Positions 34,385-42,175 of a DNA stretch of 64,000 nt are shown one piece after another; the first letter of the stretch is position 1; every line of letters begins with the position of its first letter. Position numbers and translations under genes: made by a program. The stretch is from Natronomonas salsuginis (GTDB taxonomy: Archaea > Halobacteriota > Halobacteria > Halobacteriales > Haloarculaceae), in the NCBI RefSeq assembly GCF_005239135.1, contig NZ_QKNX01000001.1, positions 620,001 to 684,000 of the forward strand, given 5' to 3'. The notes under the pieces were generated by a model. It saw only the letters and a program-made list of their open reading frames with translations, searched no databases and was not told the DNA's origin.

Positions 34385-35014
34385 ATGCCGAAATCACAGC
34401 CGTTCGAGCGATACACCGAACGATACGAGGGGTGGTTCGACGCGCACGAGGCGGCCTACCGATCGGAGGTCGAGGCGCTCGAGCGACTGATCCCACGGCC
34501 GGGGATCGGAATCGAGATCGGCGTCGGGAGCGGCCGGTTCGCCGCCCCGCTCGGAATGCAGGTCGGACTCGACCCGGCGATTGGCATGCTTTCGTTGGCT
34601 CGCAAACGCGATATCGAAGTCGTCAGAGGGGTCGCCGAACGCCTCCCGTTCGACGACGGGACGTTCGACACGGCGCTGATCGTCACGACGATCTGTTTCG
34701 TCGACGATATCCCCCAGACGCTGGCCGAGGCGCGACGGATCCTGCGTCCGAGTGGCGAGCTCGTCATCGGATACATCGACAGGGACAGCCCCGTCGGTCG
34801 GATGTACCAAGAAGAGCAGTCGGAAAGCCCGTTTTATCGGGACGCCGTGTTCGTCTCGACCGACGAACTGGTCGAGGCGCTCGAAACGGCGGGGTTCTCG
34901 GCGTTCGAGTTCGTGCAGACGATCTACCACCGGCCGGACGAGACCGACGAACCCGAGCCGATCGACTCGGGGTACGGCGAGGGCTCCTTCGTCGGGATCA
35001 AAGCGTCCCGCTGA
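34385..35014 (+). CDS. Class I SAM-dependent methyltransferase
   Basis: The 209-residue protein has the Rossmann-like methyltransferase motifs: motif I GIEIGVGSGRFAAPLG, the acidic end of strand 2 in VGLDPAIGMLS, motif II-like AERLPFDDGTFDTALIV, and motif III LAEARRILRPSGELVIGYI. It belongs to the UbiE/SmtA-like group. The substrate cannot be told. Residues 130-200 form a variable cap with Tyr- and Asp-rich segments. It is divergent from the TctA-family gene and convergent with a CBS protein gene. Confidence 0.88.
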   Translation: MPKSQPFERYTERYEGWFDAHEAAYRSEVEALERLIPRPGIGIEIGVGSGRFAAPLGMQVGLDPAIGMLSLARKRDIEVVRGVAERLPFDDGTFDTALIVTTICFVDDIPQTLAEARRILRPSGELVIGYIDRDSPVGRMYQEEQSESPFYRDAVFVSTDELVEALETAGFSAFEFVQTIYHRPDETDEPEPIDSGYGEGSFVGIKASR

Positions 35015-35085
35015 CACCCCGACGGGCATCCGCAATACGCCACGGGAAAATCGAGGCGGCGGCCCGCCACGCGCGGGTGCGACCG

Positions 35086-35508
35086 CTAGTATTCGGGTCG
35101 TTGTGCTCGAATAACCGACGCCAGCTGCTGAGTTTCGTCCGAGAGGAGTTCGGTCAGGTCGTCGGCAGTGATGATCCCCACGAGTTCGTTAGTCTCGTCG
35201 CAAACGGGCAGGCGACGCACGCCGTTTTCGCTCATCATCTGTGCAGCCTCGTAAAAACCCGTGTCTGGGCCGACAGCACACAGGTCCGTCGACATGACGT
35301 CGTTGGCGGTCTGGTCGTCAGGGTTCACCTCTTCGGCGAGTACGCGAGTCGTCAGATCGCGATCGGTGACGATCCCGGCCGGACTGTTCTCGTTCTCGAT
35401 GACCACACTTCCCACGTTTTCGTCTCGCATCTGCTGGGCGAGCTCCGAAACCGGTGTCTCGGGGGTCGATCGGATGACGTCTTCTCGGGCAAGATCTTGA
35501 ATCGGCAT
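35086..35508 (-). CDS. CBS-domain pair protein
   Basis: The 140-residue protein consists of two CBS motifs: residues about 5-60 (VSELAQQMRDENVGSVVIEN, PAGIVTDRDLTTRV) and about 70-130 (FYEAAQMMSENGVRRLPVCD, LVGIITADDLTELL). Such Bateman modules usually bind adenosine nucleotides and sense cell energy or ionic state. It stands alone, without an enzymatic domain, so it must act on another protein. ATG 35508 is chosen; the in-frame start at 35523 adds five residues. Confidence 0.92.
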   Translation of the reverse strand: MPIQDLAREDVIRSTPETPVSELAQQMRDENVGSVVIENENSPAGIVTDRDLTTRVLAEEVNPDDQTANDVMSTDLCAVGPDTGFYEAAQMMSENGVRRLPVCDETNELVGIITADDLTELLSDETQQLASVIRAQRPEY

Positions 35509-35695
35509 TGCTGTTGCCTCCACGTCAGAGTTCGGTACGTGAGCACAAGTACCGTAAGGGTCCTTCTCAGCAACTTAGAACGTCTTACCACGCACCGTGG
35601 GGCGAGATGAAAATGCTGGGTGACGTCGTTCAGCCCCCGAGCCGCTGAATGACCGACATGCGCCGTGAGGCCACGTCCGCGGTCGTGACGGTTGA

Positions 35696-36934
35696 TCAGA
35701 GGGCGACGGCGGCGACGCCGAGGGCCGAAACGGCCCCGAGGGAGACCGTCACTCGCCGGCCGAGCGCCGCGGTTCCCAACAGCCACGCGAGTCCGATCTT
35801 CGTGAGCGTGTTCGCGATGGCGCCGATGACGATACCCGTGGTCGCGACCGAGGCGGATATCTCGCCGTCGGCCTCGAGCGTGCTCAGCGTGAGCGTGATC
35901 GCGTCCACGTCGGCCAGCCCCGAGAGGAATGCCGTCGCGTAGACCCCCGAAACGCCGAACCACGAGTGAGCCGATTGGGACACCAAGAGGACGATCGCGA
36001 AGACGGCGCCGAAAAACAGCGCCGGGCGGAGTCGGAACGGATTCTCGAGATTGGCCTCGGTTCCCGAGTCTGTCTGTGAGTCCCAGTACGCGACCGCCGA
36101 GACGAGAACTCCGAGACCGGTCATCGCCCCGAGCGGGACGAGGAGTCGAGGGAGCAGCGAGGGGTTGACGACGGCGACCTCGACGAGCGCTCGAGGGAAC
36201 ATAGCGATCGACGCGACGACGATCGAGAACGTCCCGATCCCGTAGAGATCGGGGCTCTCTCGCGTCCGTCCGGCCATCGAGACGGTCGTCGCGGTCGAGG
36301 AGACGAACCCACCGAGAATGCCGGTCAGAGCGATCCCACGTTTGGCGCCGACGACCCGACTCAAGATGTAGGCGACGAAGCTCAGTCCCGTGACGAATCC
36401 GACCATGATCCAGATGAATCGCGGATTGAGCCCGTACAGGACTTCCAGTTCGCGATCCGGCAGGAGCGGTAGAACGACCACGACGACGAGGATGAACTTC
36501 ATCGAGGCGCGGCGTTCGCGCTCGTCGATCCGGTCGACCAGCCGATGAATCGTCGGCTTCGCGGACAGGAGTACCGTAACGATCCCACCGACGATGATGG
36601 CGACGAGCGTTCCGCGCTCCGAGGCGACCGTGAGCGCTCCGAGGAGAACGGTGAGCACGGCAGCGACCACCGTTGTGAGTCCGATATCGCCTTCCGTCAG
36701 GACCTTCGCGATGTACGCGACCGTCAGCGGGATCGCGGTGACGAGCAGCGCCGAGGCGAGCAGTCCGGGAAAGAACGCCTGTACGATGGCGCCGATTAGG
36801 GCGAGAAGCGGAAACGTGCGACTGCCCGCAAACGTTCCGCCGGACTCCGCCTGTTCTCGTTCCAGTCCGATGAGCGCCCCGATGCCGACGGCGACGAGGA
36901 GACGAATGAAGAGTGAGCCGACGATCTCGACCAT
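35696..36934 (-). CDS. MgtC/DUF4010 family membrane protein
   Basis: The 412-residue protein starts with an MgtC/SapB-type domain (LLVAVGIGALIGLERE, about residues 9-24; FAGSRTFPLLALIGAI) and continues with a DUF4010 membrane domain (KFILVVVVVLPLLP, GFVSSTATTVSMAGRTRESP). About 12 membrane segments are visible. The role is not established; MgtC proteins affect magnesium homeostasis or ATP synthase control. I chose ATG 36934, which gives the family-typical N-terminus; GTG 36955 is an alternative. Confidence 0.88.
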   Translation of the reverse strand: MVEIVGSLFIRLLVAVGIGALIGLEREQAESGGTFAGSRTFPLLALIGAIVQAFFPGLLASALLVTAIPLTVAYIAKVLTEGDIGLTTVVAAVLTVLLGALTVASERGTLVAIIVGGIVTVLLSAKPTIHRLVDRIDERERRASMKFILVVVVVLPLLPDRELEVLYGLNPRFIWIMVGFVTGLSFVAYILSRVVGAKRGIALTGILGGFVSSTATTVSMAGRTRESPDLYGIGTFSIVVASIAMFPRALVEVAVVNPSLLPRLLVPLGAMTGLGVLVSAVAYWDSQTDSGTEANLENPFRLRPALFFGAVFAIVLLVSQSAHSWFGVSGVYATAFLSGLADVDAITLTLSTLEADGEISASVATTGIVIGAIANTLTKIGLAWLLGTAALGRRVTVSLGAVSALGVAAVAL

Positions 36935-37074
36935 CCCACCTCGTGGGTACTCCACATCCAGTTGTCAAGCTTCGGGTGAAATTGGGCGGATCTGGGCGGT
37001 CCGGACACGCGCCGTCTCGGGGGGCGAGAGCGGTGTACGCCAGTGACCCTCGCGACCGTGGTACGCGAGCCCCG

Positions 37075-38646
37075 TCACGTCGACGTTCGGCGACGGGCGA
37101 GGTAGACGATGAGAAACGCGATGGCGGCGAGGAGGACGGGGATCTCGTAGGGGCGATCGTGGAACGCCAAAATAGCGGCCGTGACGAGAGTCGACCCGGC
37201 GAGGACCGCATATCCCAGGTTTCGATCGCCGACTCCAGTTTCGACGGTGGGGTCGGCTCGAAGCGTCAACTCGCCGCGTTCGAGGCGGGAGAGCGTCCGG
37301 TCGACGCGCGTCGGAAGCCGAACGAGAGCGGGAAACGATTGCTGCACGTCTGCCCAGGTCGCTTCGAGGATCGCATCGAGCTCGCTCTCGAGAAAACCGT
37401 ATTCGATGAGGAACGAGCGAACGACCGCGAGGAAGTCAAATTCCGGATCGAGTTGCCGGCAGACGCCCTCCCCGACGGTTCCGACCCTGATGAGTAACAT
37501 CACGTCCGGCGGGATGCGAAACGGGAACGCCCGGAGCCTCGTCGTCAGCTCGGTGATGATAGTCCGCCAGGTGATCTCCGCTCGTCCCTCGAGGTTCTCG
37601 ATGACGAGTTCGAGTACCCGGCTGACTTTGGCACGGTTTACGTGCGGTTCGAGAACGTCGAGGGCGATGAGCGCGTCGGTCATTCCATCGACGTCGCGGC
37701 GAACGAGCGCCCGGTAGAGCCCGGCGATGTTCTCTTGGACGGTGGCCGTGATGCATTCGCTCATACCGAAGTCGAAGAGTAGGAGGCGACCGTCGTCGGT
37801 GACCGCGAGGTTGCCGGGATGGGGGTCTGCATGGAAGACACCATCGACGAGACCCATCCGTAAGTACACTTCGAGGATTCGGGTCGCTATCTCGTGTGGC
37901 GTGACGTCGAGGTCGTCGAACGCGTCCTCGTCGGTGACCTTTCGGCCGGTCAGATACTCCATCGCCAACACTCGCTCCGAGGACAGCCGCTCGTAGGTGT
38001 CCGGAATGACGACTCGGTCGTCGGCGGCGAGATTCGCTCCGATTTCGTCCATGATCCGTCGCTCCCGGTCGAAGTCCAGCTCGTTCGAGATGATCTCCTC
38101 GAAGTCGTCGGCAGCGTTCCGGACCGAATACTGCTGGCGTTCGGCCGCAAAGAGACCGACCAGCGGAATCAGCCCACGAACGACCCGGAGGTCGCGCTCG
38201 ATGAGGGGTTTCAGGCCCGGACGGCGTACCTTCAGCGCGATTCGCTCCTCTCGGTAGCGGGCGGTATAGACGTACGCGAGCGACCCACCGGCGATCGGGT
38301 CGAGTGTCGACGGGTCGAGTTCGGTGCCGAGCTCGTTCGCGACGATCTGCTTGGGATCTCCCCCCGCGTCTTCGGGGATCTCGTCTTGGAGCGTTTGAAA
38401 CACCTCGGCGTAGATCGGCGGGACGATGTCGGGGCGCGTCGAGAGCACCTGTCCGATCTTGATGAACGTCGGGCCGAGTTCGAGCATCGTGTCGCGGATC
38501 CGTTCGGCCCTCCGTCGGTGTTCCCCGTCGGAGACGTTCCGTCTGGGGCCGAACAGTACGTATCGTCGGCGATCCCTGAGAAACGCGAGCGAAAAGGGGA
38601 GAAACCGCAGGCAAACGACCAGATACCGGCGAATCAATCCACTCAT
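37075..38646 (-). CDS. ABC1/UbiB-family protein kinase-like protein
   Basis: The 523-residue protein belongs to the ABC1/AarF/UbiB atypical kinase family. It has the KxGQ-type motif (LGPTFIKIGQVLSTRPDIVP), the nucleotide-binding Ala-rich loop (GGSLAYVYTAR), the catalytic Lys in RIALKVRRPG, the catalytic loop HADPHPGN and the metal-binding LLFDFGMS. Two C-terminal hydrophobic segments anchor it to the membrane. Relatives support quinone synthesis or lipid handling in an ATP-dependent way. The menaquinone locus lies elsewhere in the window. I chose ATG 38646. Confidence 0.93.
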   Translation of the reverse strand: MSGLIRRYLVVCLRFLPFSLAFLRDRRRYVLFGPRRNVSDGEHRRRAERIRDTMLELGPTFIKIGQVLSTRPDIVPPIYAEVFQTLQDEIPEDAGGDPKQIVANELGTELDPSTLDPIAGGSLAYVYTARYREERIALKVRRPGLKPLIERDLRVVRGLIPLVGLFAAERQQYSVRNAADDFEEIISNELDFDRERRIMDEIGANLAADDRVVIPDTYERLSSERVLAMEYLTGRKVTDEDAFDDLDVTPHEIATRILEVYLRMGLVDGVFHADPHPGNLAVTDDGRLLLFDFGMSECITATVQENIAGLYRALVRRDVDGMTDALIALDVLEPHVNRAKVSRVLELVIENLEGRAEITWRTIITELTTRLRAFPFRIPPDVMLLIRVGTVGEGVCRQLDPEFDFLAVVRSFLIEYGFLESELDAILEATWADVQQSFPALVRLPTRVDRTLSRLERGELTLRADPTVETGVGDRNLGYAVLAGSTLVTAAILAFHDRPYEIPVLLAAIAFLIVYLARRRTST

Positions 38647-38854
38647 GTTATGCGGGAGAGTCAACGGGGGCACCGTCTACCGTCGATACGTACAGTACGA
38701 ACGCGTGCCATATGTACGTTCACACGCTATCGTATCGCACATATAGCCATTCACCGCCGTACGATTTCAGTACCGTCGGGGGTTCTCAACAAATGAAACT
38801 CGGAGGCGTCCTCGGCTCTCCGGCCGGGACCGAAGCCGCGCCGCTACGCGCTCG

Positions 38855-38882
38855 AAATAAAATAAAACGTCGAGTGCCGCGT
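38855..38882 (-). terminator. T-rich terminator after the ribosomal protein operon
   Basis: Immediately beyond the L12 stop codon the minus strand contains a run of T residues broken by single A bases (plus-strand aaataaaataaaa at 38855-38867). Oligo-T tracts are the usual transcription-stop signal in archaea. Confidence 0.6.
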
Positions 38883-39218
38883 TTAGCCGAACAGCTCGCC
38901 GAGACCTTCGCCGCCGTCGTCGTCTTCCTCTTCGTCTTCTTCCTCAGCGTCGGCTTCCTCAGCCTCCTCTTCGGCCTCGGCCTCTGCGTCGCCGTCGTCG
39001 GCACCGCCCGCGGCGGCACCGCCGGCACCCGCGGCCGGAACCGCGGCGGCCGTCTCGATGGCCTCCTCGATGTCGACGTCCTCTAGCGCGGCGACGAGCG
39101 CCTTGACGCGGGATTCTTCGACGTCGACGCCGGCGGCTTCGAGCACGCCGGTCAGGTTGTCTTCGTTGATCTCTTCGTCAGTTTCGTGCAGGATGAGTGC
39201 TGCGTAAACGTATTCCAT
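38883..39218 (-). CDS. rpl12: Ribosomal protein L12 (P1/P2 stalk protein)
   Basis: The 111-residue protein is the archaeal L12/P1. It has an N-terminal helical dimerisation domain ([20 protein letters not shown] to about residue 60), an Ala/Gly-rich hinge ([13 protein letters not shown]), a highly acidic stretch, and the C-terminal factor-binding tail GLGELFG. The tail matches the end of P0 encoded next to it. It forms the ribosomal stalk that recruits translation GTPases. It is the last gene of the L1-P0-L12 operon, six bases after P0, and is followed by a T-rich terminator. Confidence 0.97.
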   Translation of the reverse strand: MEYVYAALILHETDEEINEDNLTGVLEAAGVDVEESRVKALVAALEDVDIEEAIETAAAVPAAGAGGAAAGGADDGDAEAEAEEEAEEADAEEEDEEEDDDGGEGLGELFG

Positions 39219-39224
39219 TGGTAG

Positions 39225-40268
39225 TTACCCGAACATGTTACCGAGCGCATCGCCGCCGTCGTCGGCGTCGTCCTCGGCGTCGTCTTCTTCAGTCGATTCG
39301 TCTGCTGCGTCGGCATCGCCGTCTTCGTCCGCGTCGTCATCGTCGTCGGCCGGCTCCGCCGCGGGAGCGGCGGCCTCGACGCCGCGGAGTTCCTCAGGCA
39401 ACGCCTCTTCGTCGTCGATCGCGGCCGCGAGCGCGCGAACTTGCGCGTCGGCCTTCGAGACGAGATCGTCGGCCAGGTCGGGGCTTTCGATCGCCGCCGA
39501 CAGACCGACGGACTTCGCCTCGCCGGCCGCCTTCGCGAGCATCGCCGGCGCGGTTCGCGTCGTCGGATACTCGGCATTGATAGAGAGGTTGCGTGCGGCG
39601 CTGGATGCGGACTGGAGGTCCGCGACGTACTCGTCGACGTCGATGTCGAGCTCCTCCGGCGAGAACAGCACGCCTTCGGAGAACACGCCACGGAGGTCGA
39701 GTCCGACCTCTTTGGGTTCGATACCGAGTTCGCTGAGGACGTTCGCGAGATCGGCCGAAACCTCCTCGCCGGCCGAGAGCACCGTCGAGTCCTCGACGAC
39801 CTTGATCGACCCGCCGTCGATCCGAGCGTTCGCTCCGACCGTCTGGAGTTCGCCGACGAACGGCCCCGGATCGACGCCAGTGTCGCCTTCCGGAATGACG
39901 ATGTCGTTCGGCGTGACCTCCCCGGCGTTGATCGGGGCGGGGGTCTTCGAGGCTTCGAGCTGTTGGTAGAGCCCGAACGGGTTGTCGTTCGTGCCGATCA
40001 ACCCGATCTGTCCCTCGACGTGTTCGACGAGGTCTTCGAGCCCGTCGACGTTCTCGAGCGCTCGCACGATCAGGGTGTTCCTCGAGACGCGCAGGGCCGC
40101 AGTGCCGTGAAGTTCACGGCGCATGTCCTGCAACTGGCGGCTCGGAATCCCCGTGATGTCGACGATGCCGATCGATCCATAGGTCTCGAGGAACTCGACG
40201 ATCGAGTCGATCTCCTCGCGTTTCCACTGTGGGATCGTCTCGGTCTTGCGTTCCGCCTCGGCGCTCAT
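39225..40268 (-). CDS. rplP0: Ribosomal protein P0 (L10)
   Basis: The 347-residue protein is the archaeal stalk base L10/P0. The N-terminal rRNA-binding domain contains [20 protein letters not shown] and [15 protein letters not shown]. The insert domain carries [17 protein letters not shown] and [16 protein letters not shown]-terminal spine helices bind L12 dimers, followed by an acidic tail ending ALGNMFG. It overlaps the L1 gene by four bases (ATGA) and precedes L12. Confidence 0.97.
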   Translation of the reverse strand: MSAEAERKTETIPQWKREEIDSIVEFLETYGSIGIVDITGIPSRQLQDMRRELHGTAALRVSRNTLIVRALENVDGLEDLVEHVEGQIGLIGTNDNPFGLYQQLEASKTPAPINAGEVTPNDIVIPEGDTGVDPGPFVGELQTVGANARIDGGSIKVVEDSTVLSAGEEVSADLANVLSELGIEPKEVGLDLRGVFSEGVLFSPEELDIDVDEYVADLQSASSAARNLSINAEYPTTRTAPAMLAKAAGEAKSVGLSAAIESPDLADDLVSKADAQVRALAAAIDDEEALPEELRGVEAAAPAAEPADDDDDADEDGDADAADESTEEDDAEDDADDGGDALGNMFG

Positions 40269-40903
40269 GCGGGCACCTCCACCGCCGGACCCATCGTCGT
40301 CTTCACGTACACCGTATCGATGTTCTGGGGGCCCTTCTCGAGGTCCGTGAACAGTCGGCGCAGGATGACGTCGATGTTGGTGGCGATATCGTCAGCGTTC
40401 ATGTCCTCGGCGCCGACGCGCGTGTGGAACGTGCGTCGCTCGCCGGAGCGGACCTGAACGGTGTTCTTCATCCGGTTGACCGTCTCGACGACGTCGTCGT
40501 CGGGTTGCAGCGGGGTCGGCATCTTCCCCCGGGGACCGAGCACGGTCCCGAGGTAGCGACCGATGTTCTGCATCATGTTGGCCTCCGCGATGAAGAAGTC
40601 CGTCTCGTCGGCTAGATCTTTCGCCGCGTTATCGTCGTCTCCGAGGTCTTCGAGGTCGTCGCTGTCGAGTACTTCGTCTGCGACGTCCTCGGCTCGGAGG
40701 GCGGTTTCGCCCTCCGCGAAGACAACGATACGCGTGTCCTGGCCCGTACCCGATGGTAGGACGATGCTCTCGTCCACCCGGTTGTTGGGGTCTGCTAGGT
40801 CAATGTCGCGCAGGTTGATAGCGAGGTCCACCGTCTCGCGGAAGTTCCGCTCGGGTGCATCGCTTAGTGCGCGGGATACTGCGTCCTCTATCGAATCTGC
40901 CAT
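40265..40903 (-). CDS. rpl1: Ribosomal protein L1
   Basis: The 212-residue protein matches archaeal L1, the mobile stalk protein at the ribosomal E site. Signatures include [40 protein letters not shown] in part ([16 protein letters not shown]), and the end [15 protein letters not shown]. In archaea and bacteria L1 also represses its own operon by binding the message. The start follows a strong Shine-Dalgarno (GGAGGTG, six bases... plus-strand 40908-40914). L11, often found just upstream in archaea, is not adjacent here. Confidence 0.97.
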   Translation of the reverse strand: MADSIEDAVSRALSDAPERNFRETVDLAINLRDIDLADPNNRVDESIVLPSGTGQDTRIVVFAEGETALRAEDVADEVLDSDDLEDLGDDDNAAKDLADETDFFIAEANMMQNIGRYLGTVLGPRGKMPTPLQPDDDVVETVNRMKNTVQVRSGERRTFHTRVGAEDMNADDIATNIDVILRRLFTDLEKGPQNIDTVYVKTTMGPAVEVPA

Positions 40904-40996
40904 CGTTCACCTCCGTAGTTGGAGCCTTACGAGCTACTACGGCGTGAAACAGGCTACGCCTGTCTCGTTCGCAGCGACGGGAATGAGCTACTTAAG
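40904..40996 (-). promoter_or_regulatory. Promoter and structured leader of the L1-P0-L12 operon
   Basis: A TATA-like motif (minus strand cttaagta, 40989-40996) predicts a transcript start near 40966, giving a leader of about 60 bases, unusual among leaderless haloarchaeal messages. The leader holds a perfect hairpin acaggc-gta-gcctgt (40949-40963). It also holds a long-range pair ccgtagt/actacgg (40936-40942 with 40913-40919) that overlaps the Shine-Dalgarno. Such structure fits the known feedback control of L1 operons, where L1 binds a leader that mimics its 23S rRNA site. Confidence 0.7.
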
Positions 40997-41035
40997 AGCG
41001 TCGAACCGGGCCGCGGCGTGCCCGTCGCCTCACCG

Positions 41036-41842
41036 TCAGACCGACGCGAGAAGTGCATCGTAGGCGTCTTGGTACGCGTCGGCGATGACGGTCCGATCGT
41101 CCCGTTCCTCACTCGACAGCGCCGGCAACGTGACCGACGCCTCCGGGTCGAGAAGCCCGACGACCGACTCGACACGCTCCTCCAGTCTGCCCTCGTGGGC
41201 GCTGCCGCTCGCCACGTCGCAGGCCTTCGCGTACCGCCCGCCGTCGTATATCCGGCATCGACGCGGCTCGACGACCGCGACGGCGTCCGGGACGAACGCC
41301 GAGAGCGGGCGGGCGATGTCCGCGTAGGACTCGACGATCGCGCCGTCGCGCGTTTCGATCTCCTCGGCGAGCGCACCGAGTGCGGGCGCGTGACAATCGG
41401 CCATTAGCTCGTTGAGCTCGGACAGCGACCCCACGTTGGGTGCCGAGTCGAGCGGAAACGCCCGTTCGGCCGCCGGCGGGATCTCCGTCTGCCCGTTGAC
41501 GACGTACGTGTCGTCCGAATCACGCGTCACGCGATCGAACAGAAAACGTCGGCCGTCGCGGCCCAAGATCCCCTTTCCCCGACCGGGCGTGGGGAGCCAG
41601 AGTCGGTGAACGGGGTTGATCGCCTCGGGGCGCACGTCACCGTTCGCCGCCGCGATCTTCTTCGCGTCCTTGCCGTAGAGTCGCCCCTCGTCGACGGCGC
41701 GCCGGTAGTCGCCCTGATCGTACCAGTAGCCGTTCCCGGCGCGCGGTTTGTAGCCGCGGACCCCCGTCCGCTCGATCAGCCCCGTGGTGAACGTCGTCTT
41801 GCCGGCGTCGACCTCCGCGCTACCGGCGACGAGCAGTTTCAT
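41036..41842 (-). CDS. P-loop ATPase/GTPase-like protein
   Basis: The 268-residue protein starts with a P-loop, KLLVAGSAEVDAGKTTFTTG, in the style of cobyrinic-acid/dethiobiotin synthetase-like NTPases. It also has GYKPRAGNGYWYDQGDYRRA and IVESYADIARPLSAFVPDAV. I do not recognise its substrate; similar proteins are annotated in haloarchaea as predicted ATPases. ATG 41842 is chosen because the P-loop follows directly; longer forms overlap the upstream gene. Its ATG overlaps the end of the DUF5827-like gene by four bases, so the two are translationally coupled. Confidence 0.8.
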   Translation of the reverse strand: MKLLVAGSAEVDAGKTTFTTGLIERTGVRGYKPRAGNGYWYDQGDYRRAVDEGRLYGKDAKKIAAANGDVRPEAINPVHRLWLPTPGRGKGILGRDGRRFLFDRVTRDSDDTYVVNGQTEIPPAAERAFPLDSAPNVGSLSELNELMADCHAPALGALAEEIETRDGAIVESYADIARPLSAFVPDAVAVVEPRRCRIYDGGRYAKACDVASGSAHEGRLEERVESVVGLLDPEASVTLPALSSEERDDRTVIADAYQDAYDALLASV

Positions 41843-42102
41843 CGGAGGCCGTAGTACCCCGGTTCGTCGTCGGCCTCGGGTTCGGCGAACACGAACGACT
41901 CGCTGTGGTCGAGCATCCACGGGATCGCCCAATCGAGGAGGATATCCTCCGTCGCGGGGTCGAGATCGGTGCCGGGGGCGAGCCCCTGTAACAGGCGGGC
42001 GATCTCGTAGACGGTGTACAACTGCTCGGCGTCGAGTACCTCCTCGGGGTCGCGAAACTCGAACTCGCGGAGGTCGTCGAACTCCTCGCGTGGTCTGGGC
42101 AT
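41839..42102 (-). CDS. Small acidic protein (DUF5827-like)
   Basis: The 87-residue acidic protein contains EVLDAEQLYTVYEIARLLQG and DPATEDILLDWAIPWMLDHS, and ends in EPGYYGLR. It resembles a haloarchaeal family I remember as DUF5827, of unknown role. Its stop overlaps the start of the P-loop protein by four bases (41839-41842). The constant pairing suggests a functional link, for example as a small partner of the NTPase. Confidence 0.75.
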   Translation of the reverse strand: MPRPREEFDDLREFEFRDPEEVLDAEQLYTVYEIARLLQGLAPGTDLDPATEDILLDWAIPWMLDHSESFVFAEPEADDEPGYYGLR

Positions 42103-42175
42103 ACCGTCGGGTAGGCGTCGATCGGGCTAAAAGCGTGGCGTCTCGGGGCAAAGGCCGACGCGAATCTCGAGCCGA

